Of a stretch of DNA of 64,000 nt, positions 37,733-46,345 are shown piece by piece; position 1 is the stretch's first letter, and each line of letters opens with the position of its first letter. The translations under genes and the position numbers were made by a program. The stretch is taken from the NCBI RefSeq assembly GCF_900167135.1, contig NZ_FUWZ01000003.1:620001-684000 (forward strand), read 5' to 3'. The notes beneath the pieces are model-generated. The model was given only the letters and a program-made list of their open reading frames with translations. It did no database searches and was not told the DNA's origin. Source of the DNA: Chitinophaga eiseniae (GTDB lineage: Bacteria > Bacteroidota > Bacteroidia > Chitinophagales > Chitinophagaceae).

Positions 37733-38557
37733 TCAGAGCTTAGTCCATTCCAGTTTAACAGTTCCTTCGTCCATTCCGTTGCGAAAGGTGCCCCGTACCG
37801 GGTATTTGCTGGCATTGTAGGCGTAGGTATAGGTATGGGTGTAGCTGCGGGAAGCATGTGCGGTACTGATGGTTTCAGATAATACATTGTGGGCCGACAG
37901 GTTGGCCGGGGTAATGTCCATCAGGTAAGCCAGGTCCGGGCAGAGCTGTTGCGGGTTCTGCTGGCGATCGTAGGTGTAGGTAACGGTGGAAGTCAGCTGG
38001 AAGCTGCTGTACCCCGGTACTTTACCATAGTTCTCCATTTGTGTCACATTTCCCTCGTTGTCCCAGGCATACAGCTGATAACCGCTGGTTTCCAGCTGTC
38101 TCTTTGCAGGGTTAACTGTCTGATGGTACCGGGCAGCGATTTTCCCATCCGTGTTATATACGATGGAATCGGTCATGTACACCGCGTTACTGCGGTAATA
38201 GCGGATAAGCTGCAGCTGGTTGCCACCGGGGCCATAGGAATAGGTAGCGTCCAGATCGCCCGTCTGTGCAGTTGCATCGTCTGTGGAGAGCGTTTTAACC
38301 AGCCGGCCGTTTTCATATACCGGCAGCTGTATGCTCAGCCAGGACTCCCCTCCTGACTGGTGCACCTGTGTAATTTTACGGAGTGTCTTGTCCGGACTGT
38401 ATTCCAATGTCGTTTTTCCTGCCGGGGAGGATATTTTAGAGAGATAGGTGCCGCCGGGAGTATCTTTATCTGCCCTGAAAGCAGAAGCCAACACTACGGA
38501 TGCAAACAATAAGGCACAGGTGGTCATTTGTTTTTTTACATATAGTATCATAATCAT
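37733..38557 (-). CDS. Hypothetical secreted protein with YD-like strand repeats
   Basis: The 274-residue protein has a signal peptide at the N-terminus (VKKQMTTCALLFASVVLASAF) and a mature part of beta-type repeats such as TTLEYSPDKTLRKI, SIVYNTDGKIAARY, YAWDNEGNVTQM and TVTYTYDRQQNPQ. These look like isolated YD/RHS-like or DUF4595-like strands of extracellular proteins in Bacteroidota, without a toxin C-terminus. The role is unknown. ATGs at 38557, 38551 and 38527 are all possible; the long start gives the better signal peptide with its Lys pair. The gene faces a 700-bp AT-rich gap upstream. Confidence 0.65.
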   Translation of the reverse strand: MIMILYVKKQMTTCALLFASVVLASAFRADKDTPGGTYLSKISSPAGKTTLEYSPDKTLRKITQVHQSGGESWLSIQLPVYENGRLVKTLSTDDATAQTGDLDATYSYGPGGNQLQLIRYYRSNAVYMTDSIVYNTDGKIAARYHQTVNPAKRQLETSGYQLYAWDNEGNVTQMENYGKVPGYSSFQLTSTVTYTYDRQQNPQQLCPDLAYLMDITPANLSAHNVLSETISTAHASRSYTHTYTYAYNASKYPVRGTFRNGMDEGTVKLEWTKL

Positions 38558-39151
38558 TCTTTTACATTATAAAATTAAATAATTTGTTTTAAGAAGCTTC
38601 AACAATTCGTATTAAAAATAATAATTAATAGTAAAATATTATATGTGTTTATAATTAATAATAAGAGTATTGCGAACGACAATACCGTAAATCTATTTAT
38701 TTATAAAAGGGAAGGAAGCAACGTTGTAGCAGCAGCCGGCTTTTTTTAAAAGCCGCATAAAGCGTAAGGCAAAGGTGATGGCACATCCATTCATAGATAT
38801 ATAGATCTGCCTGTTGGCAGTATATCCTTTATGTTATCCAAAAAAAATGTCCTGTTGATCTGAACGGTGCTATAGGTATTTAGTTATACTGATCGGTTTG
38901 TTTGACTCTTCTGTGTGACGGTTCTTATTCGCCTTCTCACTACTAAAGACAACAGGAAATTGGCATCAGGTGCAGTACATGGCTAAAATATTATAAATAA
39001 ATATTCAGCTAATATATAAAATTATTACTGTCAAACAAATATTATTAAATTATTAACAAAAATAGCTGCGAGGAGGAACCTGTGCATCATAGAAAAGCCC
39101 ATAAGCGCAGATATGGCAAAACAGGGCAACTTTACAGCATCCACCAGTGGC
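38558..39151. other. Long AT-rich intergenic region
   Basis: This 600-bp stretch before the hppD terminator has no convincing reading frame. It is AT-rich, with A/T runs around 38560-38700 and 38985-39065, and a small hairpin AGCCGGCTTTTTTTAAAAGCCG near 38730-38755 (trimmed here). I see no tRNA or known RNA. It may hold promoters for the hypothetical secreted gene on the minus strand, or a degenerate sequence. Confidence 0.5.
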
Positions 39152-39159
39152 AAAAAAAA

Positions 39160-39184
39160 CCGCACCGCGTTTTTCGCGGTGCGG
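39160..39184 (-). terminator. Intrinsic terminator of the hppD-hmgA unit
   Basis: CCGCACCGCG and CGCGGTGCGG form a perfect 10-bp stem with a TTTTT loop, and eight A residues at 39152-39159 give a T-run on the minus strand. It lies 97 bp beyond the hppD stop. Confidence 0.9.
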
Positions 39185-39280
39185 TACAGGTGGCTGAATG
39201 TGTTGTAGCTTTCAGCAATTTAACAGCTCTCATAGCGGGTTGTAACCAAAGCCGGGCAAGTGGGCCTTAGCCCTTGAGAC

Positions 39281-40408
39281 TTATAAATTTCCGCGCAGGG
39301 CCTGTTCTCTTTCGATAGATTCAAACAAGGCTTTGAAGTTGCCTTTACCGAAAGACTGGGCGCCTTTACGCTGGATAATTTCAAAAAATACGGTAGGCCT
39401 GTCCTGGATAGGTTTGGTGAAGATCTGCAGCAGATAGCCTTCGTCGTCGCGGTCCACCAGGATACCGAGCTTACGCAGCGGTTCTATAGACTCATCGATT
39501 GTACCGACCCTTTCCAGCAGTGTATCATAGTAAGAACCTGGCACTGTCAGGAACTCTACGCCACGGGCCTGTAAATCAGAAACGGTTTGGATAATATCAT
39601 TGGTGGCGATAGCGACGTGCTGTACGCCCGGACCACCGTAGAAATCCAGGTATTCTTCGATCTGGGATTTTTTCTTTCCTTCAGCCGGCTCGTTGATCGG
39701 AAATTTCACACGACCGTTACCGTTACTCATCACTTTACTCATGAGCGCCGAGTATTCGGTGGAGATATCGCTGTCATCGAACGAGATGAGGTTTTTGAAG
39801 CCCATTGTACGTTCGTAGAAAGATACCCAGGTATTCATTTCGTTCCAGCCTACGTTGCCCACGCAGTGGTCTACATACTGCAAACCGGTATCCGCCGGGT
39901 TGTAAACAGTTTTCCATTCTTTATAGCCGGGCAGGAACGGACCTTTGTAGTTTTTACGTTCAATGAAAAGGTGCACGGTATCGCCATAAGTCCGGATACC
40001 GCTGCGTACCACTTCACCGAATTCGTCTTTTTCCACAACCGGCTCCAGGTAAGGAGTGGCGCCACGTTTAACGGTTTCCTCGAAAGCAGAGCGGGCATCG
40101 TCCACCCAGAGCGCCAGTACTTTCACACCATCCCCGTGTTTGGCCACGTGACGCGCGATGTCGGTATCGGGCAGCAGGGAGGTGGTGAGTACGAAACGTA
40201 GTTTGTTCTGTACCAGCACGTAGGAAGACCGGTCTTTCACACCGGTTTCAGGACCGGCGTAAGCCACTGACTGAAAACCAAAAGCGGTCTTATAATAGTG
40301 GGCTGCCTGTTTTGCGTTGCCTACGTAAAACTCAACATAATCGGTACCATTCAATGGCAGAAAGTCCTGACCGGTCAGGTTGGAAGCGTTTACTACTGCG
40401 GTTTCCAT
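39281..40408 (-). CDS. hppD: 4-hydroxyphenylpyruvate dioxygenase
   Basis: The 375-residue Fe(II) enzyme turns 4-hydroxyphenylpyruvate into homogentisate in tyrosine breakdown. The facial triad is visible as YVDHCVGNV (about His 181), GVQHVAIATNDI (about His 264) and FFEIIQRKG (about Glu 343). It has two vicinal-oxygen-chelate halves and the usual C-terminal gate helix (GKGNFKALFESIE). hmgA lies 73 bp upstream on the same strand, so the pair forms one catabolic unit that ends at the terminator near 39160. Confidence 0.96.
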   Translation of the reverse strand: METAVVNASNLTGQDFLPLNGTDYVEFYVGNAKQAAHYYKTAFGFQSVAYAGPETGVKDRSSYVLVQNKLRFVLTTSLLPDTDIARHVAKHGDGVKVLALWVDDARSAFEETVKRGATPYLEPVVEKDEFGEVVRSGIRTYGDTVHLFIERKNYKGPFLPGYKEWKTVYNPADTGLQYVDHCVGNVGWNEMNTWVSFYERTMGFKNLISFDDSDISTEYSALMSKVMSNGNGRVKFPINEPAEGKKKSQIEEYLDFYGGPGVQHVAIATNDIIQTVSDLQARGVEFLTVPGSYYDTLLERVGTIDESIEPLRKLGILVDRDDEGYLLQIFTKPIQDRPTVFFEIIQRKGAQSFGKGNFKALFESIEREQALRGNL

Positions 40409-40481
40409 AATTCAGTGTTTTAGATTTTTGTTGTTTAAGTCGTTTTGGTGTTTATCTGTTGATTGTTCTCTTGCGCATTGT

Positions 40482-41639
40482 TTACTCTGCCCAGCTCATC
40501 ACATATCCTTCGTCTTCGATACCCAGGGCGGCTTCGGTGATTTGCAACGGATGGAAGGTGTCCACCATCACGGCCAGCTCTTTGGTTTCTTTGGCGCCGA
40601 TGCTTTTTTCCACCGCTCCTGGATGCGGGCCGTGCGGGATACCCGCCGGATGCAGGGTGATCATGCCCCGGGTCACATGTTTGCGGCTCATAAAATCACC
40701 ATCCACATAATAAAGCACCTCATCACTGTCGATATTGCTATGGTTATAAGGCGCCGGTATCGCCAGCGGGTGATAGTCGAATAAGCGCGGGCAGAAGGAA
40801 CATACCACGAAATTGTTGCCCTCAAAGGTCTGATGCACCGGCGGTGGCTGGTGTACGCGACCGGTAATAGGCTCAAAGTCATGAATGGAGAAAGCGAAAG
40901 GATATTCGCAGCCATCCCACCCGATCACATCAAAGGGATGATGTTTATAGTGAAGCGGGTAAATCACCCCTTTCTTTTTAGCGTTGATCACGAAATCCCC
41001 TTCCTGGTCGATGGTCTCCAGGTTTTTCGGTTGACGGATATCCCGTTCGCAATAAGGCGAATGCTCCAGCAACTGCCCGTATTTGCTCAGGTATCTTTTC
41101 GGATAACGGAGAGGGCTGAACGACTCTACGATAAAGAGGCGGTTGTTTTCCGTTGCAAAGGATATCTGGTAGATGGTGCCGCGGGGAATCACGAGATAAT
41201 CACCGTAACCGAATTCCAGTTGCCCGTATTGTGTTCTGAGCACGCCACTGCCTTCATGCACAAAGATCATTTCATCGGCGTCCGCATTTTTGTAGAAATA
41301 GGTCTCCATGCTTTTACGCGGCGCGGCCAGCACAATGTGCAGGTCACTATTGACCAGCACGGCTTTGCGGCTTTTCAGAAAATCATCTTCCGGCTGGATA
41401 TTAAACCCCTGAAAACTGCGGTGCTTCAGCATTTTTTCTTCTGCCACTTTGGGCGCCACGGAATACGGTTCATCCACCTTTACAATTTCGGTCGGCGGGT
41501 GACAGTGGTACAGGAGGCTGGAATGGGAAGAAAACCCTTCTGTGGAAAACAATTGTTCCGAATACAGTCCCCCGTCCGGTTTGCGGAACTGGGTATGTCG
41601 TTTATGCGGGATTTGTCCTAGTTGATGATAATGTGGCAT
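40482..41639 (-). CDS. hmgA: Homogentisate 1,2-dioxygenase
   Basis: This 385-residue cupin dioxygenase cleaves the homogentisate ring, the step after HppD. The metal-binding core of the family is visible: HEGSGVLRTQYGQLEFGYGDYLVIPRG (trimmed; His and Glu region near residues 150-180), PHPFDVIGWDG (about 248) and TLHPAGIPHGPHPGA (about 345-360). It is shorter than the roughly 440-residue eukaryotic enzyme, as is usual in Bacteroidota. It is first in the unit with hppD. No fumarylacetoacetase gene lies next to it in the window. Confidence 0.94.
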   Translation of the reverse strand: MPHYHQLGQIPHKRHTQFRKPDGGLYSEQLFSTEGFSSHSSLLYHCHPPTEIVKVDEPYSVAPKVAEEKMLKHRSFQGFNIQPEDDFLKSRKAVLVNSDLHIVLAAPRKSMETYFYKNADADEMIFVHEGSGVLRTQYGQLEFGYGDYLVIPRGTIYQISFATENNRLFIVESFSPLRYPKRYLSKYGQLLEHSPYCERDIRQPKNLETIDQEGDFVINAKKKGVIYPLHYKHHPFDVIGWDGCEYPFAFSIHDFEPITGRVHQPPPVHQTFEGNNFVVCSFCPRLFDYHPLAIPAPYNHSNIDSDEVLYYVDGDFMSRKHVTRGMITLHPAGIPHGPHPGAVEKSIGAKETKELAVMVDTFHPLQITEAALGIEDEGYVMSWAE

Positions 41640-42128
41640 AACGCGTATTGATTAAAAGATTGTTTTGGTGTATGTAAGCTGAATTGGTGTATGATCCTGC
41701 AAAAAATTGCTGTATTGGAAATTATCACGCAGCACAATAAAGGCTGATGCTAAAAGACAAATTGCCGGTAAAACGAGGTGCGCACATGCAGCAATAGCGA
41801 TAAGAAAAGCTATTACAAAGTTACGCGATATAAACAGGAAAAGCAGCCGGAAGGGGCTGTTTCGGAAGGGTTATGCCAGCGCCGAATCCATGGCGAGGGT
41901 AGCCATGAGAAAGTAGTAGTTAAGCTGACTATTGCTTGTATATTTCAGTGAAACGGACAAGTGGCAAATAATTTAGTCAGCTAAAGTTAAGGATATTTTG
42001 TTTCCGTCCAAGCAAATTATTGTTTTAGCAGCAAAATACAGGTATCTAAAACCGTATACGGCATTTTAACGGCAGCCTCCCCCTGTTGAAGCTAAAAAGG
42101 TTACCTTAGCGACCATTATATACGTACT
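41640..42128. other. Intergenic region, nothing convincing found
   Basis: The 489-bp gap between the divergent hmgA and the decayed gene at 42129 holds promoter sequence for both sides. I see no tRNA, strong hairpin or repeat, and the one small plus-strand frame there is basic and unlike any family. Confidence 0.5.
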
Positions 42129-42349
42129 ATGAAATATCTGTTGTTATTGATTTTGTTGCCCTTTGCTGCCCGGGCACAGACAAAAGCCCCTAACCCGCAG
42201 GCGTTCAGTATTCCGGCCGGCTATCAAAAGATAGCCGAGGCCGCCGGCAATACAAACATGCCTTTACCACCCTCCCGCTTTTGGACAAGCTGCAACTGGG
42301 AGAGAACACACTGAAGATCCCTGGTTGCAAGGAGAACGTCTACTATTAG
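42129..42349 (+). pseudogene. Decayed gene for a secreted protein
   Basis: A good signal peptide (MKYLLLLILLPFAARAQ) is followed by FSIPAGYQKIAEAAGN, then the frame breaks. In the frame shifted by one base back, coding-like sequence continues as YKHAFTTLPLLDKLQLGEN and ends IPGCKENVYY at the TAG 42347-42349. The two pieces would make about 73 residues, far too short for the secreted repeat-type proteins that the N-terminus suggests. An internal deletion plus frameshift is the simplest reading. In the original frame a stop comes at 42312-42314. Confidence 0.42.
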
Positions 42350-42662
42350 CGTTCTTCCTCCCCGGGGAGCACTTAACAGTACCCCCGGAGGATTTTCCTC
42401 TGTCATCTATTTCATGACAATACACCCCTTTCATTTTGGAGCTTTCAAGCATATTTTTGTCATTCAATTGTCTTAAAAATTGATTTTCACATACTCCAAG
42501 ATGAAAAAATGATGCTATCACAATCAAACAAAACCGCAGTAAACCCTACATAAATTCAACAAAACAAAAAAATATTAGACAATATCAAAAACAAGCAACA
42601 ATAATTAAATGATTTAAAAATATCCCCACTGCACTTTTATTTACCGGTGGAAATCCGGACTT
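42350..42662. other. AT-rich intergenic region before the thr leader
   Basis: This stretch carries no convincing frame. It is AT-rich around 42480-42620, includes a palindrome CTCCCCGGGGAG near 42357-42368, and may hold the thr promoter; GGACTTTTG near 42657-42665 resembles a -7 box only weakly. Confidence 0.45.
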
Positions 42663-42689
42663 TTGTTACACAATCGTCATAAAACAATA

Positions 42690-42800
42690 GTGCAAGCAGT
42701 AGCTACATATCATCTCACCTCCTCCGCCTCCTCCCTCCTGGGGGAACGCCTGAGCACTATTATTACGACCACCACCATTACAACCCCACTGCGGGGTTAG
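42690..42800 (+). promoter_or_regulatory. Putative thr operon leader peptide and attenuator
   Basis: Upstream of thrA an in-frame run reads S-T-I-I-T-T-T-T-I-T-T (codons 42753-42785: seven Thr and three Ile codons in ten after the Ser) and stops at TAG 42798-42800. It closely parallels the E. coli thrL peptide (ISTTITTTITITTG), which controls thrABC by attenuation. No ATG is in frame; GTG at 42690 would give a 36-residue peptide and TTG at 42663 a longer one. A perfect hairpin AACCCC-ACTGC-GGGGTT (42782-42798) covers the end and stop, and ACCAC/GTGGT (42821-42834) can pair in competition with the Thr-codon ACCAC. No U-run terminator is visible, so control may be at translation or through Rho. 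Confidence 0.65.
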
Positions 42801-42880
42801 TATACACATATCATCCAACGACCACAACCGTGGTAACCACCGGGAACCCGGAATATCCATTCGTATAAACATTATTCACT

Positions 42881-45325
42881 ATGCAAGTACTTAAGTTTGG
42901 CGGCACTTCTGTCGGAAGCGCCAAAGCCATAGAACAGGTTTGTCAAATCCTCAAAAAAAATAAACCGGCCGGCCGTTATGCCATCATTGTATCAGCGCTC
43001 GGCGGTACTACGGACAAGCTTATACGTTGCGGTCAACTGGCCGGCGAAGGCCAGGAACAATACAAGTCCGTACTACAGGAAATAGAAAACAGACACCTGG
43101 ACACTATCCGCGAATTATTCCCTATCACTGCGCAAAGCAGCATGATCAGCCAACTGAAGAAAAAACTTAATGCCCTGGAAAATCTGTGCGACGGCATCTT
43201 CCAGGTAGGAGAACTAAGCGCCCGTTCCCTTGATAAAATCATGAGCTATGGCGAACTGATCTCCTGCGTTATCGTTGCGGAAAAACTCAAGCAACTGGGT
43301 TTCTCCGCTACCTGCAAAGACAGCCGGGAACTGATTGTGACCGACAACAACTACGGCCATGCGGCCGTTAACTTCCAGGCTACCAACCACCTTATTACAG
43401 AATATTTCTCGCAGCATCCCGCAGATTACGTGGTACTGCCCGGCTTTGTGGCCGCCGCCCCCAACGGCGACACCACTACGCTCGGCCGTGGCGGCTCGGA
43501 CTACACTGCCGCCATCATCGCTGCCGCCGTACATGCAGAACTGCTTGATATATGGACAGACGTGAGCGGCATGATGACCGCCGATCCCCGCCTGGTATCC
43601 CAGGCCATTCCTATCGCCCATATCTCCTACGAAGAAGCGATGGAACTGTCCCACTTCGGCGCTAAAGTCATTTATCCGCCCACTATACAACCGGTCATGG
43701 ATAAACGAATACCCATCTGGATCAAAAACACGTTTGCCCCTGAAGATTACGGCACCCTCATACAGGACAGCGTAGAACGTACTTTCCCGGTGACCGGCAT
43801 TTCCGGCATCCAGCATATATCCCTGTTAACCCTTGAAGGAAGCGGCATGGTAGGCATCCCGGGGTTCTCCAAACGACTGTTTGAATCGCTCCTGCAGGAA
43901 CGTATCAACGTTATCTTCATTACCCAGAGTTCTTCGGAGCACTCTATCACAGTTGGCATCCACGAAGCAGACATGCTGAAAGCCAAAACTGCGATCGACA
44001 GCGAGTTTGCACAGGAGATACAGGAGAAACGCATCGACCCCCTGCTGGTGGAGAAGGACCTCTGCATCGTGGCCGTTGTGGGCGACAAAATGAAAAACCA
44101 TCATGGCACCAGCGGCAAACTTTTTGGTACCCTCGGCCGCAACGGCGTCAATGTAAGGGCTATCGCACAAGGCTCTACGGAGAAAAATATCTCCGCTGTC
44201 ATTAATAAAGCCGACCTGAAAAAAGCGCTCAACCTGATACATGAAACATTTTTTGAAGCGCCGCTCAAACAGGTCAACCTGTTCATCGCCGGCGTAGGCA
44301 ACGTAGGCGGCAAACTGCTGGAACAACTGCAGCAACAACAGCACTACCTGCAGGAAGAACTGGGACTGCAGATAAGGGTAGCCGGTCTGGCCAACAGTAA
44401 AAATGCCTTGTTCAGCCCCTATGGCATTGGGCTCCACGACTGGAAAAACCAGCTGGCACAGGGAGACGCCATGGACCTGCCGGCTTTCGTGGACTGCATC
44501 AAATCCCTAAACCTGCGCAACAGCGTATTCGTGGACAATACCGCCAGCAGCGAAGTGGCCGCCATTTACCACGAGTTCCTGCAACATGGTATTTCCGTGG
44601 TGACCTGCAATAAAATCGCCTGCTCCTCAGATTATGCCTATTACAAACAACTGAAAGACCTGGCCCGTAAATACAACGCCTCCTTTCTTTTCGAAACCAA
44701 TGTGGGCGCCGGCCTGCCTGTCATCAATACGCTCAATGACCTCGTCAGGAGCGGCGACAGGGTACAGAGCATCGAAGCGGTACTTTCCGGCAGCCTGAAC
44801 TTTGTGTTCAACCATTTTGTGAACGGCAACAGTTTCCGCAGCGTGGTCAAAGCCGCGCAGGACGAAGGCTACACTGAGCCGGACCCGCGTATTGACCTCA
44901 GCGGCAAAGACGTGATGCGTAAAATCCTGATACTGGCCCGTGAAAGCGGCGCCGCTATCGAAATGAACGACATCACCAACCACTCCTTCCTGCCGGAAGC
45001 CTGCCTTCATGCACCATCCGTGGCCGATTTCTACGAAACGCTGGATGAACATGCCGCTCATTTCCAACAGCTGTACCAAGAAGCATCCAGCGCCGGCAAA
45101 AGGCTGAAGTTCGTGGCCCGCTATGCAGACGGCCAGGCATCCGTAGGCCTGCAGTGCATTGCACCCGATCATCCTTTCTACCAACTGGAAGGCAAAGACA
45201 ACATCGTGCTTTACACCACCAACAGGTACCAGGAGCAACCGCTGATCGTAAAAGGCGCAGGAGCCGGCGCAGACGTGACCGCCTCCGGTATTTTCGCCGA
45301 CATTATCCGGTCCGCCCGTTTATGA
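42881..45325 (+). CDS. thrA: Bifunctional aspartate kinase/homoserine dehydrogenase
   Basis: The 814-residue enzyme carries out the first and third steps of the aspartate pathway to threonine. The kinase domain starts LKFGGTSVGSAKAIEQV (residues 4-20) and has TTLGRGGSDYTAA (about 204-216). Two ACT regions follow (about 310-450). The homoserine dehydrogenase half begins with the NAD(P) loop AGVGNVGGKLLEQL (about 470-483) and has NKIACS (about 583) and SLNFVFN. Threonine feedback is expected from the ACT repeats. It is first in the thrABC operon, directly after the Thr-codon leader. Confidence 0.97.
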   Translation: MQVLKFGGTSVGSAKAIEQVCQILKKNKPAGRYAIIVSALGGTTDKLIRCGQLAGEGQEQYKSVLQEIENRHLDTIRELFPITAQSSMISQLKKKLNALENLCDGIFQVGELSARSLDKIMSYGELISCVIVAEKLKQLGFSATCKDSRELIVTDNNYGHAAVNFQATNHLITEYFSQHPADYVVLPGFVAAAPNGDTTTLGRGGSDYTAAIIAAAVHAELLDIWTDVSGMMTADPRLVSQAIPIAHISYEEAMELSHFGAKVIYPPTIQPVMDKRIPIWIKNTFAPEDYGTLIQDSVERTFPVTGISGIQHISLLTLEGSGMVGIPGFSKRLFESLLQERINVIFITQSSSEHSITVGIHEADMLKAKTAIDSEFAQEIQEKRIDPLLVEKDLCIVAVVGDKMKNHHGTSGKLFGTLGRNGVNVRAIAQGSTEKNISAVINKADLKKALNLIHETFFEAPLKQVNLFIAGVGNVGGKLLEQLQQQQHYLQEELGLQIRVAGLANSKNALFSPYGIGLHDWKNQLAQGDAMDLPAFVDCIKSLNLRNSVFVDNTASSEVAAIYHEFLQHGISVVTCNKIACSSDYAYYKQLKDLARKYNASFLFETNVGAGLPVINTLNDLVRSGDRVQSIEAVLSGSLNFVFNHFVNGNSFRSVVKAAQDEGYTEPDPRIDLSGKDVMRKILILARESGAAIEMNDITNHSFLPEACLHAPSVADFYETLDEHAAHFQQLYQEASSAGKRLKFVARYADGQASVGLQCIAPDHPFYQLEGKDNIVLYTTNRYQEQPLIVKGAGAGADVTASGIFADIIRSARL

Positions 45326-45401
45326 CCAGCCTGTTAAATCCTTGTCACCTCGTTGCAGATAAAACACCGAATGATTAAATTAATAACACAACCCTTCCTG
45401 T

Positions 45402-46328
45402 ATGGAAAGTATAAAAGTATATGCACCCGGCACTGTTGCCAATGTAGCGTGTGGTTTTGACGTGATAGGCCTCGCCATGGACGCCCCCGGCGACGAAATG
45501 GTGGTGCGCCGCACCAGCCAGCCCGGCATCCGTATCAAAGCCGTCCACGGCGCCGACCTGCCCACCGACCCAGCTAAAAACGTGGCCAGCGTGGCCGTTC
45601 AGGCACTGTTACAGAAATACGACCAGCCCGATGCCGGTATCGAAATAGAGATCTTCAAACATATCCACCCCGGTAGCGGCATCGGCTCCAGCGCCGCCAG
45701 CAGCGCCGGCGCCGTTGTGGCGGTCAACCACCTGCTGGGCGAGCCCTTCACCAAAAAACAACTGGTACGTTTCGCTATGGAAGGAGAACGACTGGCCTGC
45801 GGGTCTGCACATGCAGACAACGTGGCGCCGGCCATCCTCGGTGGCTTCACGCTGGTACGCAGCTACCGTCCGCTGGACATCACCACGCTGCACACGCCGG
45901 CCGAACTGTGGGTAACCGTTATCCATCCGCAGATAGAAGTCAAAACTTCCGACGCCCGCGAGATACTGAAGCAGAAAGTGCTGATGACTGACGCCATCCG
46001 CCAGTGGGGCAACGTAGGAGCCATGGTAGCAGCGCTCTACCAGGAGGATTATGACCTGATCAGCCGTTCCCTGGAAGATGTGATCGTGGAACCGATACGT
46101 TCCATCCTTATTCCCGCCTTCCAGGAACTGAAGCTCAGATGCAGGGAAGCCGGCGCCCTCGGCGGCGGTATCTCCGGTTCCGGCCCATCGGTATTCATGC
46201 TCAGCAAAGGCGAAGCAAACGCCCGTAAAGTGGCCGAAACCATGAACAACGTATATGCGCCACTGGGAGTAGACTATAAAATATACGTGTCCCGCGTCAA
46301 CACCGCCGGCGTTAAAATCATTGACTAA
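45402..46328 (+). CDS. thrB: Homoserine kinase
   Basis: The 308-residue GHMP kinase phosphorylates homoserine. The N-terminus APGTVANVACGFDVIG is the usual substrate and fold marker. The ATP loop HPGSGIGSSAASSAGA lies near residues 87-102, and the C-terminal GGISGSGPSVFML (about 254-266) is the third GHMP motif. The gene lies 76 bp after thrA and 17 bp before thrC, with no terminator between, so thrA, thrB and thrC form one operon. Confidence 0.96.
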   Translation: MESIKVYAPGTVANVACGFDVIGLAMDAPGDEMVVRRTSQPGIRIKAVHGADLPTDPAKNVASVAVQALLQKYDQPDAGIEIEIFKHIHPGSGIGSSAASSAGAVVAVNHLLGEPFTKKQLVRFAMEGERLACGSAHADNVAPAILGGFTLVRSYRPLDITTLHTPAELWVTVIHPQIEVKTSDAREILKQKVLMTDAIRQWGNVGAMVAALYQEDYDLISRSLEDVIVEPIRSILIPAFQELKLRCREAGALGGGISGSGPSVFMLSKGEANARKVAETMNNVYAPLGVDYKIYVSRVNTAGVKIID

Positions 46329-46345
46329 TTCACCAATCCATCCGC

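Noticed and set aside
39082-39270. A small plus-strand frame preceded by AGGAGGA and starting with GTG
   Set aside because: It reads straight through the clear minus-strand terminator of hppD, its product is basic and unlike any family, and Shine-Dalgarno sites are not typical here.
41707-41916. A 69-codon basic frame between hmgA and the decayed gene
   Set aside because: It has no signal peptide, domain or nearby promoter, and looks like chance.
42666-42872. A minus-strand frame across the thr leader
   Set aside because: It is the complement of the Thr codons and has Gly runs of low complexity; the plus-strand leader explains the region better.
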